A DNA stretch of 13,588 nucleotides from contig SKOF01000386.1 in assembly GCA_007120155.1 (NCBI GenBank), positions 1-13,588 of the forward strand, given 5' to 3'. Made by a program: the position numbers and the translations under genes. The notes under the pieces were generated by a model that saw only the letters and a list, made by a program, of their open reading frames with translations, ran no database searches and had not been told where the DNA came from. This document shows, in pieces, positions 1 to 7,713 of the stretch; position 1 is the first letter of the stretch; every line of letters starts with the position of its first letter. Source of the stretch: Thioalkalivibrio sp. (GTDB lineage Bacteria > Pseudomonadota > Gammaproteobacteria > Ectothiorhodospirales > Ectothiorhodospiraceae).

Positions 1-37
1 ACCCGCTCGGGCTGCTGGATGAGCGAAGCGAACGGAT

Positions 38-60
38 CATGCCAGCCAGGGGCTGGCATG
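38..60. repeat. Perfect 10-bp inverted repeat (hairpin) downstream of proS
   Basis: CATGCCAGCC at 38-47 is followed by the 3-base loop AGG and the exact complement GGCTGGCATG at 51-60. It lies about 100 bases beyond the proS stop. Neither strand has a T-tract next to it, so it is not a classical intrinsic terminator. It could be a REP-like unit, an mRNA 3'-end stabiliser or part of a neighbouring mobile element. Confidence 0.7.
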
Positions 61-71
61 GCGCCCCCAAG

Positions 72-109
72 CTGTAAACCATGTGCCCGGTTTGACCTGT
101 AAACCATGT
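72..109. repeat. Two direct copies of a 13-bp repeat, possible insertion-sequence end
   Basis: CTGTAAACCATGT occurs at 72-84 and again at 97-109, a period of 25 bp. Both copies are followed by a CCGG-containing segment, GCCCGG and then CCGG. Spaced repeats of this kind resemble the multiple transposase-binding repeats at the ends of IS21/IS481-type elements. No transposase is visible in the window, so the mobile-element reading is inference. The repeat itself is certain. Confidence 0.5.
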
Positions 110-157
110 CCGGCTTGCACAGAGGGGGTGGTTTCATTCCCCCTTCCCACTTCATTT

Positions 158-1876
158 TCATTCTTCCAGCTTATCCTTGAGGAACCCCTCCAGCCTGTCC
201 ATCGGCAGCATGGTCGGCTCGGCGTCCCGCCGTCCCTTGTACTCGATTTCGCCGGCATCCAGGCCTCGTTCGCCCAGCACCAAACGGTGAGGGATGCCGA
301 TCAGTTCCATGTCGGCGAACATGGCCCCGGGGCGCAGGCCCCGGTCGTCGTACAGGACGTCGATACCGCAGGCCAGAAGCCGTTCGTAGAGCGTGTCGGC
401 GGCTTCCCGCAGGCGCTGGGACTTCTGGGCGTTGATGGGGCACAGCGCCACGGTGAACGGGGCCAGTGACTGTGGCCAGATGATGCCCTGTCCATCGTGG
501 TTCTGCTCAATGGCCGCTGCCACCACCCGGGAGACACCGATGCCATAGCAGCCCATGGTCACAGTGAGTGTGCGGCCCTGTTCATCCAGCACGCTCGCGG
601 CCATGGCCTCGCTGTACTTGCGGCCAAGCTGGAATATATGGCCCACTTCGATGCCCCGGCGTATCTGCAGCCGGCCATGACCGTCGGGACTCGGATCGCC
701 CGGCACGACGTTGCGTATGTCGGCCACTTCCGGCAGTGGGGCATCGCGCTCCCAGTTGATGCCGAAATGGTGCTTGCCGTCCACGTTGGCCCCGGCGGCA
801 AAATCGCTCATGACGGCCACGGCCCGGTCCACCACGCAGGGAATCGGCAGATTCACGGGGCCCAGGGAGCCCGGACCGGCGCCGATGACGGTGCGGATCT
901 CTTCCTCGCCGGCCATGCGTAACGGCTTCGCCACCCGGGGCAACTTCTCCGCCTTGACCGCGTTGAGTTCGTGGTCTCCGCGCACCAACAGGGCGACCAG
1001 CGGTGCATCGGCGTCTTCGTCGGCCGCCACGACCAGGGTTTTCACGGTTTTTTCGACGGGCAGGCCGAACCCGGAGACCAGGTCGGCGATGGTGCGCGCG
1101 TCTGGCGTGTCCACCAGACGCAACTCTTCGGCGGGTTCGTCTCTCCCAGCCTCAAGGGGCAGCGCCTCGGCCAGTTCCACGTTGGCTGCATAGTCGCTCC
1201 GGTCCGAGAACGCGATGGCGTCCTCCCCGGAATCGGCCAGTACGTGGAATTCGTGGGAGGCGCTGCCGCCGATCGCACCGGTGTCCGCCAGAACGGCACG
1301 AAAGTCCAGTCCGCAGCGCTGGAATATGCGGCAGTAGGCCGCATGCATGTGCGTGTAGGTCTCCTGGAGACTTTCGTCATCCGCGTGAAAGGAATAGGCG
1401 TCCTTCATAAGAAATTCGCGGGCACGCATAATGCCAAACCGCGGACGGATCTCGTCGCGGAACTTGGTCTGGATCTGGTAATAGTTGACCGGAAGCTGGC
1501 GGTAGCTCTTCACCTCCCGGCGTACGAAGTCCGTGATGACTTCCTCGTGTGTGGGCCCGAAGCAGAACTCCCGCTCGTGCCGGTCCTTCATGCGCAACAG
1601 CTCCGGGCCGTACTGCTCCCATCGCCCCGACTCCTGCCACAGCTCCGCCGGTTGCACGGCGGGCATGAGCAGTTCCAGGGCGCCGGTACGGTCCATCTCC
1701 TCGCGCACGATGTTTTCCACCCGACGCAGGATGCGCAGGCCCAGGGGCGTCCAGGTGTAAAGGCCGGAAGCGAGGCGGCGGATCATGCCGGCACGCAGCA
1801 TGAGTTGGTGGCTCACCACTTCTGCATCGGCGGGGGTTTCCTTGAGGGTGGCAAGCGGGAATCGGGTTGCGCGCAT
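158..1876 (-). CDS. proS: Prolyl-tRNA synthetase, bacterial type with editing domain
   Basis: This cytoplasmic class II synthetase charges tRNA-Pro with proline in an ATP-dependent reaction. The 572-residue product has the usual length of the bacterial form. The N-terminal catalytic core includes the motif 2 region at about 139-163 (TKFRDEIRPRFG, then FLMKDAYSF). The INS editing domain, roughly 225-385, which hydrolyses mischarged Ala-tRNA-Pro, contains EKTVKT with Lys279, the position important for editing in the E. coli enzyme. Motif 3 is GCYGIGVSR at 443-450 and its surroundings, and the anticodon-binding domain spans about 475-572. The open frame continues 35 codons upstream through an intergenic heptamer array, but homology begins at MRATRFPLATLKE, so the start at 1876 is chosen. 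The Shine-Dalgarno there is weak (AAAGAAAA). The gene stands alone on the minus strand. Confidence 0.96.
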   Translation of the reverse strand: MRATRFPLATLKETPADAEVVSHQLMLRAGMIRRLASGLYTWTPLGLRILRRVENIVREEMDRTGALELLMPAVQPAELWQESGRWEQYGPELLRMKDRHEREFCFGPTHEEVITDFVRREVKSYRQLPVNYYQIQTKFRDEIRPRFGIMRAREFLMKDAYSFHADDESLQETYTHMHAAYCRIFQRCGLDFRAVLADTGAIGGSASHEFHVLADSGEDAIAFSDRSDYAANVELAEALPLEAGRDEPAEELRLVDTPDARTIADLVSGFGLPVEKTVKTLVVAADEDADAPLVALLVRGDHELNAVKAEKLPRVAKPLRMAGEEEIRTVIGAGPGSLGPVNLPIPCVVDRAVAVMSDFAAGANVDGKHHFGINWERDAPLPEVADIRNVVPGDPSPDGHGRLQIRRGIEVGHIFQLGRKYSEAMAASVLDEQGRTLTVTMGCYGIGVSRVVAAAIEQNHDGQGIIWPQSLAPFTVALCPINAQKSQRLREAADTLYERLLACGIDVLYDDRGLRPGAMFADMELIGIPHRLVLGERGLDAGEIEYKGRRDAEPTMLPMDRLEGFLKDKLEE

Positions 1877-1943
1877 GGGGTTTTTCTTTGGTTTGTTTGA
1901 GTTCGATGTAAGCAAAGGTCTTGGACGGCAAATGGGGCAACAA

Positions 1944-2008
1944 GTGAGGAGTAAGACGTGAGGCGAGAGGGGTCTTCCCACGCCTCACTTCTCACCCCTC
2001 ACGCCTAT
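1944..2008. repeat. Heptamer array 1, two opposing arms
   Basis: The left arm reads GTGAGGA, GTAAGAC, GTGAGGC, GAGAGGG (1944-1971). The right arm reads CGCCTCA, CTTCTCA, CCCCTCA, CGCCTAT (1981-2008), which is the same type of unit on the other strand. Positions 1951-1965 and 1981-1995 pair as a 15-bp stem with two mismatches, including an uninterrupted 8-bp GTGAGGCG/CGCCTCAC core. The array lies between the tautomerase stop and the proS start. Confidence 0.75.
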
Positions 2009-2016
2009 CTGGATTC

Positions 2017-2361
2017 TCAGAAGGTGCCGCCGTTCCAGCCCCATAGCTTACGGGGCGCATTGGCAAATTCAATATACACCCGGTCCCGGGGCACATTGAT
2101 TTCCTCTTCCATGAGATTGCAGAGTAACAGGGAGAGCTCTCCGGTCCCGGCTTCCGGGAGCCCGATGCTTTTCAGTTCCATGTACACCAGTGCTGCATCA
2201 TCGCCGGCGAACAGCATGTCCGGGTTGCGATTGAAACGCACCATGACGAAGCTCTCCGGCTTGCCCAGCTGCTCCGCAATCATGCGTGATGACGTCTTGA
2301 GCAGATGCGCGATGGACGCATCGTCCACGGTCTGGTTGGTCTCGATACTCAGCAGGGGCAT
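2017..2361 (-). CDS. MIF-like phenylpyruvate tautomerase family protein
   Basis: This 114-residue protein belongs to the tautomerase superfamily, on the macrophage migration inhibitory factor branch. The family forms trimers and uses an N-terminal proline, exposed after Met removal, as the general base in keto-enol tautomerisation of substrates such as phenylpyruvate. The sequence begins Met-Pro, which also fixes the start codon. A GKPESFVMV segment at 33-41 matches the MIF region holding the active-site Lys (here Lys34). ELKSIG at 62-67, the RVYIEF strand at 94-99 and the LWGWNGGTF tail closely parallel MIF (…SIG…, RVYINY, VGWNNSTF). A candidate ribosome site AAGGA lies 11 bases upstream. 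The physiological substrate in bacteria is usually unknown. It shares strand with proS and the DUF4124 gene, but the gaps of about 120-140 bp make co-transcription uncertain. Confidence 0.85.
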   Translation of the reverse strand: MPLLSIETNQTVDDASIAHLLKTSSRMIAEQLGKPESFVMVRFNRNPDMLFAGDDAALVYMELKSIGLPEAGTGELSLLLCNLMEEEINVPRDRVYIEFANAPRKLWGWNGGTF

Positions 2362-2481
2362 GGGCAGCGGGGTCCTTCGGATGCCGTTGCGAGGCAGTTG
2401 TCGTGTAATCCCCCAAGCCGGTTCGCCGCTGACTGCCTCCAGCGCGGATCGGGCATCACGGCACCGGGTGGCCGGTATGCG

Positions 2482-2961
2482 TCAGTCGCGGCAGAACTCC
2501 TGGATCTGCTCGCGGGTCGCCGCGATCCTGGCCTGGCGCTCTTCTTCGTCGATGACGCGATACTGGTCGTTATCCCGGATGGTGACGCGGCCGCCCCGGG
2601 AAGTGAGGATCTCCAGGTTGGTTCGGGCGCGCGCGCAGTTCTCGGCGCGGATGCGTTCGGAGACTTCCTGACGTTCCCGTTCCTCCTGCTCGGCGCGGGT
2701 CTCTTCCTGTCGCTGATCGCGCTCTTCCATGGCACGTTCCAGTCGCTCCTGGGGCGCCCGGTCTACCCGGGGAGCCGCGCGGGTGATGGGTGTCGCATCC
2801 ACGCCCGGGGGCGGCGCCTGGCCGTAATGCACCATGCCTTGCGCATCCGTCCACCGGTACACTGTGTCCTGGGCCGTCAGCGGGGGCGGGAGCAGCCCCA
2901 TGACCAGAAGCAGCGCCGCGATGGCGAAAGGGGCGACACGGATGATCTCGGGACTACTCAT
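2482..2961 (-). CDS. Secreted DUF4124-domain protein with charged coiled-coil region
   Basis: The 159-residue product starts with a signal peptide (hydrophobic AALLLVMGLLPPPLTA at about 15-30, cleavage likely after LTA), so export to the periplasm is expected. The DUF4124 motif VYRWTDAQGMVHYG follows directly; this short beta-rich module is common in gammaproteobacterial envelope proteins and has no defined function. The next roughly 50 residues are rich in Glu, Arg and Gln (ERLERAMEERDQRQEE) and should form a long helix or coiled coil. Two cysteines in the C-terminal half (in RAENCARA and EFCRD) could form a disulfide. Starts at 2961 and 2967 share the AAGGAG ribosome site; 2961 gives the better spacing of about 10 bases. 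It is transcribed away from the efflux operon. A weak candidate promoter with a TATATA hexamer sits near 3033-3038 on this strand. Confidence 0.8.
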   Translation of the reverse strand: MSSPEIIRVAPFAIAALLLVMGLLPPPLTAQDTVYRWTDAQGMVHYGQAPPPGVDATPITRAAPRVDRAPQERLERAMEERDQRQEETRAEQEERERQEVSERIRAENCARARTNLEILTSRGGRVTIRDNDQYRVIDEEERQARIAATREQIQEFCRD

Positions 2962-3147
2962 GGGCATCAGTCTCCTTTCGGCAAGCTTAACAGAAAGCAC
3001 CCGCCTGTCCCCGGGGGCGGAGGGAGTTGATTTCTATATACTGGACACGGGCAGGCTATGCCATGACAGACGTCCGTTGTTCTGACCAAAGGGACCTGCG
3101 CGGGGCGTCGGCGGCGTGTCGGGAGCTGCCCGTGGGCGGGGCGGTGG

Positions 3148-3191
3148 TTGTTCCGGGTGACGGATGCTTGTATATTAGAAAAATCTAATAT
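3148..3191 (+). promoter_or_regulatory. Promoter with overlapping 8-bp dyad operator for the RND efflux operon
   Basis: The perfect dyad ATATTAGA (3172-3179), spacer AAAA, TCTAATAT (3184-3191) is an AT-rich island in GC-rich surroundings. A candidate -35 TTGTTC (3148-3153) and -10 TATATT (3171-3176) are 17 bases apart, so the dyad covers the -10 and the likely start of transcription. That placement suits a repressor. The TTAGA/TCTAA half-site resembles operators of ArsR-family regulators such as BigR, but the identity of the regulator is inference and no regulator gene is in the window. Confidence 0.55.
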
Positions 3192-3244
3192 TACTCCGTC
3201 CCCTGCCGCTGCCGGCGGGGACCGATCCAGTAGGGGAGACGTGC

Positions 3245-4309
3245 ATGGACAGGCAATTGAACCGCAGTACAGCCATCCTGGCCCCGGTCCTGGCCGTGGT
3301 ACTGGGCGGCGGGGTGACCGGAACCGCCGTGGCGGTGCCTTTCGAGACGGCCCGGGCAGAGCGCCAGCTCACGGTTCAGGAGCAGGTGCTGGACGGACGT
3401 GTGGAGGCGGTGCATCGGGCCACGGTCTCGGCCCAGACGTCCGGACGCGTTGTGGAACTGGTCTACGATGTGGACGAATTCGTGGAGGAGGGTGCCCTGA
3501 TTGCCCGCCTGCGCGATACCGAGCAGCGTGCCCGCCTGAACCAGGCCAGCGCCGCCCTGCGCGAGGCCGAGGCCCGGTTCAGCGAGGCCGAGGCCGAGTA
3601 TGAGCGCATCCGCGGGATCTTCGAGCGGCAGCTGGTTTCCCGGGCCGAGATGGACAGGGCCACCGCCGCCCGGGATTCGGCCCGGGCCCGGCTGGAATCC
3701 GCCCGTGCGGCCGTGGCTGGGGCCGAGGAACAGCTGGAATACACGCGCGTGCGCGCGCCCTATGCGGGCATCGTGACCGAGCGCTTCGTGGAGGTGGGCG
3801 AGAGCGTCAGCCCCGGGCAGCCGTTGATTGCGGGTATCTCGCTGGAGGTCCTGCGGGTGACCACCGACGTGCCCCAGCGTCATATCGGGGCGGTGCGTGA
3901 CCTGGGCCGGGCTCGGGTGTTTCACGACGGCGAAACGCCGGTCGACGCCGATGGCCTGACCTTTTTTCCCTATGCCGATCCCGCCACCAACACCTTCAGT
4001 GTGCGCGTGGACCTTCCCGTGGGCACCGAGGGACTGTTCCCGGGCATGTTCGTGAAAGTCGCCTTTGCGGTAGGTGAACGCGAGCGTCTGGTCGTGCCCG
4101 AGCGTGCCGTGGTGTACCGGGGCGAACTGGTCGGCGTCTATGTGGTGGACGAGGCCGAGCGGGTCAGCCTTCGCCAGATCCGCGCAGGTCGTGTCCTGGA
4201 CGGCGGCGTGATCGAGGTCCTGGCCGGCCTGGATGCCGGCGAGCGGGTGGCCCTGGAGCCGGTGCACGCCACCCTGTACCTGAAGGAACAGCGGGAGACG
4301 ACCCGATGA
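3245..4309 (+). CDS. RND efflux periplasmic adaptor (HlyD/MFP family)
   Basis: This 354-residue membrane fusion protein should link an inner-membrane RND pump to an outer-membrane channel. A hydrophobic N-terminal segment at about 9-32 acts as signal or membrane anchor; no lipobox cysteine is seen. The lipoyl-like barrel halves lie at about 59-92 (ATVSAQTSGRVVEL, VEEGALIARL) and 167-196 (RVRAPYAGIVTER, VGESVSPGQPL). They flank an Ala/Glu/Arg-rich coiled-coil hairpin at about 95-165. Beta-barrel and membrane-proximal domains follow, including LFPGMFVKVAFAVGERERLVVPERAVV. The start has a good ribosome site, GGGGAG six bases before ATG. Its stop overlaps the permease start (ATGA), a sign of translational coupling. 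The transported substrate cannot be read from sequence. Confidence 0.92.
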   Translation: MDRQLNRSTAILAPVLAVVLGGGVTGTAVAVPFETARAERQLTVQEQVLDGRVEAVHRATVSAQTSGRVVELVYDVDEFVEEGALIARLRDTEQRARLNQASAALREAEARFSEAEAEYERIRGIFERQLVSRAEMDRATAARDSARARLESARAAVAGAEEQLEYTRVRAPYAGIVTERFVEVGESVSPGQPLIAGISLEVLRVTTDVPQRHIGAVRDLGRARVFHDGETPVDADGLTFFPYADPATNTFSVRVDLPVGTEGLFPGMFVKVAFAVGERERLVVPERAVVYRGELVGVYVVDEAERVSLRQIRAGRVLDGGVIEVLAGLDAGERVALEPVHATLYLKEQRETTR

Positions 4310-7300
4310 GTGATGGCAGCATGGGTATCTCGGGCCGCATTGCCGGCAAGTTCCTCACTTCCGAGATCACCCCCCTGCTGGCCCTGGTGGGCCTGCTGCT
4401 GGGGCTGTTCGCCGTCATGGTCACGCCCCGGGAGGAAGAGCCCCAGATCAATGTGACCTTCGCCAACGTGTTCATCCCCTTCCCGGGGGCCACGGCCCGG
4501 GAGGTGGCGCAGCTGGTGAGTTCCCCCGCAGAGCAGGTGCTCTCGGAGATCGAGGGGCTCGAACATGTCTATTCCGTATCGCAGCCGGGCATGTCCGTAC
4601 TCACGGTTCAGTTCAAGGTGGGTGAGGACCGCACCGCGGCCATCGTGCGCCTCTACAACCAGATCTTCTCCAACCAGGACTGGCTGCCGCAGGGCCTGGG
4701 TGTGGGCCAGCCCATCATCAAGCCGAGAGGCATCGACGATGTGCCCATCGTGGCCGTCACCCTCTGGACCGAGGATGAGTCCCGCGGTGCCCATGAACTG
4801 CTGCGTGTCGCGCACGGCCTCGAGACCGAACTCAAACGCGTGCCGGGTACGCGGGACATCTACACCATTGGCGGTCCGGACCATGTGGTGCACGTCGTGC
4901 TCGATCCGCAGCGCGTTGCCGGCTACGGCATCGGCCTGGATGAACTGCGCATGGCGCTCCAGGCCAGCAACTACTCCCGGGACACCGGCGCGCTGGTGCG
5001 GGACAACACGGAGATTCCGGTACAGGCGGGTACCTTCCTTACCAGCGCCGAGGAGATCGCGGAACTGGTGGTGGGGGTTCGTGACGGGCGCCCCGTGTTT
5101 CTCGCCGATGTCGCCGAGGTTCGTCACGGCCCGGCGCCGCCGGTAAGCCATGTCCGCTTCGGACTGGGCGTGGCATCGGGAGAGGAGACGGTGGCGGGAA
5201 TGACCCAGCCCGCGGTGACGCTGGCCATCGCCAAGCAGCCGGGCACCAACGCGGTGGAAATCGCCGACCGGCTCATGGAACGCCTGGACCAGGTGCGTGG
5301 CACGTTCATTCCGGAAGGGGTGAATACCACGATTACCCGCAACTACGGCGTCACCGCGGACGACAAGGCCCGCACCCTGATCCGGAAACTCATCCTGGCC
5401 ACCGGTTCCGTGGTGATCCTGGTCTGGCTGGCGCTGGGGTGGCGCGAGGCCTTTATCGTCGGCACCGCGGTGGTGATCACGCTCGCCATTACCCTGTTCG
5501 CTTCCTGGGCCTACGGCTTCACCCTCAACCGCGTGTCGCTGTTCGCCCTGATCTTCTCCATCGGCATTCTGGTGGATGATGCCATCGTGGTGGTGGAGAA
5601 CATTCACCGGCACATGCAGATGGGCAGGAAGAAGCTGCTGGAGGCCATTCCACTGGCGGTGGACGAGGTGGGCGGCCCCACGATCCTGGCCACCTTCACT
5701 GTGATCGCCGCCCTGCTGCCCATGGCGTTCGTGACCGGGCTCATGGGGCCCTATATGAGTCCCATCCCCATCAACGCCAGCATGGGCATGATCATCTCGC
5801 TGGCCGTGGCCTACGTGGTCACCCCGTGGATGACCTACAAGATGCTGCGCCGCCAGGCCGAGGCCCGGCCGCACGCGGATGGCGGTCAGGGCCACGCGGA
5901 GGAGGCCAGCGGCTGGCTGATGCGCCTTTCCGAGGGCAGCGTGGGGCCCTTCCTGCGCGGCGACAAGGCCAGGGCGCGCCGCTGGGGTCTTTATGGCGGA
6001 ATGGTGGTGTTGATCCTCGCCTCGGTGTCCCTTGCGTACTTTCAGGCGGTGGTGCTCAAGATGCTGCCGTTTGACGACAAGTCCGAGTTTCAGGTGGTGC
6101 TGGACATGCGCGAAGGCTCGAGCCTGGAGCAGACCGGCCGGGTCCTGCACGAGATGGGGGCCTATCTCGCCACCGTGCCCGAGGTGACCGATTACCAGCT
6201 CTATGCGGGCACCGCGTCACCCATCAATTTCAACGGCCTCGTGCGCCAGTATTACCTGCGCGAAGGCGCGCACATGGGTGATATCCAGGTGAACCTTCTG
6301 GATGCCTCCGAGCGCAAGCGCAAGAGCCACGACGTGGCGCTTTCCGTTCGCGATCCGCTGCGTGAGATCGCCGCCCGGTATGACGCGTCGGTCAAGGTTG
6401 TGGAGGTGCCGCCCGGTCCCCCGGTGCTCTCGCCCATCGTGGCCGAGGTCTACGGACTGGATTACGACGGGCAGATCGAAGTGGCCCGCCAGCTGCGGCA
6501 GGTCTTCGAGGCCACCGATGGCATCGTGGATGTGGACGACAGCGTGGAGTTTCCGGGTCCGCGCCTGATCCTGGAGGTGGACCGCCAGAAGGCGGCCCTG
6601 CTCGGCGTCTCCCAGCAGGCGGTGGTCAACGCTGTGGACACTGTGATGAGCGGCGATGACGCCACCTACCTCTATGGCGTGAACGTGAAATATGCCGTGC
6701 CCGTGCGCCTGGAGTTCGACCTGGCCGACAAGGCGGATATCGACTCCGTGCTTGCGCTCAAGGTGCGTTCACAGGGCGGTGCTCTCGTGCCGCTGTCGGA
6801 ACTGGTGAACGTGGTGGAGACCACCCGGGAGCATTCCATCCACCACAAGGATCTTCTGCCGGTGGTGTACGTGACGGGTGATATGGCAGGCGAGTTGGAC
6901 AGCCCGCTCTACGGTATGTTCGACCTCGTCTTCCAGCTCCGGGACCTGCCGCTGGCGTTCGGCAGAAGCATCCAGCAGTACTTCATCTCCCAGCCGGACG
7001 ACCCTTACTTCTACAGTCTCAAGTGGGACGGGGAATGGCAGGTCACCTATGAAACCTTCCGGGACATGGGCATCGCCTACTCCGTGGGTCTGGTGCTCAT
7101 CTACCTGCTGGTCGTGGCCCAGTTCCGCTCGTACATGGTGCCCCTGATCATCATGGCGCCCATCCCGCTCACGGTGATCGGGGTGATGCCCGGGCATGCG
7201 CTCATGGACGCCTTCTTCATGGATGCCAAGTTCACGGCCACCTCCATGATCGGCATGATTGCCCTGGCCGGTATCATCGTGCGCAACTCCATCCTGCTGG

Positions 7301-7569
7301 TGGATTTCGTCAACGATGAGCTGCGCCGGGGTGAAAGCGCCGAGGATGCGGTGATCCGTGCCGGGGCCGTGCGCGCCAAGCCCATCGTGCTGACCGGTCT
7401 GGCCGCCATGGTGGGCGCCGGTTTCATCATCGATGACCCTATCTTCAGCGGTCTTGCCATATCGCTCATCTTCGGCATCCTGGTGTCCACGGTGCTTACC
7501 CTCCTGGTGATCCCGGTGCTCTACTACAGTTACATCAGGAACCGCCTGCATCTGGTCAGACCGGATTGA
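4306..7569 (+). CDS. RND family efflux permease (AcrB/ACR_tran superfamily)
   Basis: This is a 1087-residue proton-driven inner-membrane pump subunit, slightly longer than the roughly 1050 usual in the family. A first membrane segment at about 20-41 is followed by the periplasmic porter loop (FIPFPGATAREVAQLV, then PAEQVLSEIEGLEHVYSVS). TM4 has the proton-relay pair Asp424-Asp425 in GILVDDAIVVVEN. A second large periplasmic loop follows at about 590-910, then the C-terminal membrane bundle. In TM10 the motif GIIVRNSILLVDF places Arg993 where AcrB has its relay Lys940. Sequence style is nearer the AcrB/Mdt-like and uncharacterised environmental RND clades than CzcA metal pumps. It overlaps the adaptor gene by 4 bp and should be co-translated with it. 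No TolC-type outer-membrane gene is adjacent, so a channel encoded elsewhere is likely. Substrate unknown. Confidence 0.93.
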   Translation: MSDGSMGISGRIAGKFLTSEITPLLALVGLLLGLFAVMVTPREEEPQINVTFANVFIPFPGATAREVAQLVSSPAEQVLSEIEGLEHVYSVSQPGMSVLTVQFKVGEDRTAAIVRLYNQIFSNQDWLPQGLGVGQPIIKPRGIDDVPIVAVTLWTEDESRGAHELLRVAHGLETELKRVPGTRDIYTIGGPDHVVHVVLDPQRVAGYGIGLDELRMALQASNYSRDTGALVRDNTEIPVQAGTFLTSAEEIAELVVGVRDGRPVFLADVAEVRHGPAPPVSHVRFGLGVASGEETVAGMTQPAVTLAIAKQPGTNAVEIADRLMERLDQVRGTFIPEGVNTTITRNYGVTADDKARTLIRKLILATGSVVILVWLALGWREAFIVGTAVVITLAITLFASWAYGFTLNRVSLFALIFSIGILVDDAIVVVENIHRHMQMGRKKLLEAIPLAVDEVGGPTILATFTVIAALLPMAFVTGLMGPYMSPIPINASMGMIISLAVAYVVTPWMTYKMLRRQAEARPHADGGQGHAEEASGWLMRLSEGSVGPFLRGDKARARRWGLYGGMVVLILASVSLAYFQAVVLKMLPFDDKSEFQVVLDMREGSSLEQTGRVLHEMGAYLATVPEVTDYQLYAGTASPINFNGLVRQYYLREGAHMGDIQVNLLDASERKRKSHDVALSVRDPLREIAARYDASVKVVEVPPGPPVLSPIVAEVYGLDYDGQIEVARQLRQVFEATDGIVDVDDSVEFPGPRLILEVDRQKAALLGVSQQAVVNAVDTVMSGDDATYLYGVNVKYAVPVRLEFDLADKADIDSVLALKVRSQGGALVPLSELVNVVETTREHSIHHKDLLPVVYVTGDMAGELDSPLYGMFDLVFQLRDLPLAFGRSIQQYFISQPDDPYFYSLKWDGEWQVTYETFRDMGIAYSVGLVLIYLLVVAQFRSYMVPLIIMAPIPLTVIGVMPGHALMDAFFMDAKFTATSMIGMIALAGIIVRNSILLVDFVNDELRRGESAEDAVIRAGAVRAKPIVLTGLAAMVGAGFIIDDPIFSGLAISLIFGILVSTVLTLLVIPVLYYSYIRNRLHLVRPD

Positions 7570-7570
7570 A

Positions 7571-7612
7571 GGCGTGAGGCGTGAGGCGTGAGGCGTGAGG
7601 CGTGAGGCGTGA
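7571..7612. repeat. Heptamer array 2, six perfect direct units
   Basis: GGCGTGA is repeated six times without a mismatch (42 bp), beginning two bases after the RND permease stop codon. In another phase the unit is GTGAGGC, the same as in array 1. There is no opposing arm here. Confidence 0.95.
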
Positions 7613-7633
7613 GACACCCATCCGGCACCGTTT

Positions 7634-7682
7634 ATTGATCGAGATCAATGAAGCTTTGCGGCATCGGGCTAGACTTTATAGT
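7634..7682 (+). promoter_or_regulatory. FNR/ANR-type binding site and promoter for the Cys-rich small protein
   Basis: ATTGATC-GA-GATCAAT (7634-7649) is a perfect 16-bp palindrome containing TTGAT-CGAG-ATCAA, an exact match to the FNR consensus TTGAT-N4-ATCAA. Candidate -10 hexamers follow: TAGACT (7670-7675) would put the site centre close to -41.5, the class II activator position, while TATAGT (7677-7682) would put it near -47. Only the 69-residue protein gene lies downstream on this strand before a terminator. Control by oxygen through FNR, ANR or a relative is therefore inferred. Confidence 0.7.
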
Positions 7683-7713
7683 GAGTGACATCGGGATGCA
7701 GGAGGTATCCGCG

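Noticed and set aside
971..1900. Long plus-strand open frame opposite proS (309 codons)
   Set aside because: It is antisense to clear proS homology, has no recognisable domains and reflects codon bias in GC-rich DNA.
1877..1981. 35-codon N-terminal extension of proS
   Set aside because: It translates the intergenic heptamer region and has no homology; the known ProRS start aligns at 1876.
2391..2439. Inverted repeat GAGGCAGT / ACTGCCTC in the tautomerase upstream region
   Set aside because: An 8-bp repeat with a 33-base spacer is expected several times by chance in a window of this size, and no other feature supports it.
4138..6150. Long minus-strand open frame of 670 codons opposite the RND permease
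   Set aside because: It is His/Gly/Arg/Gln-rich with no domains and lies antisense to a clear permease gene; a typical GC-driven shadow.
6769..7617. Minus-strand open frame starting in the heptamer array with a repeated SRLTPHA-like N-terminus
   Set aside because: The repetitive peptide is only translation of heptamer array 2 and the remainder is antisense to the permease.
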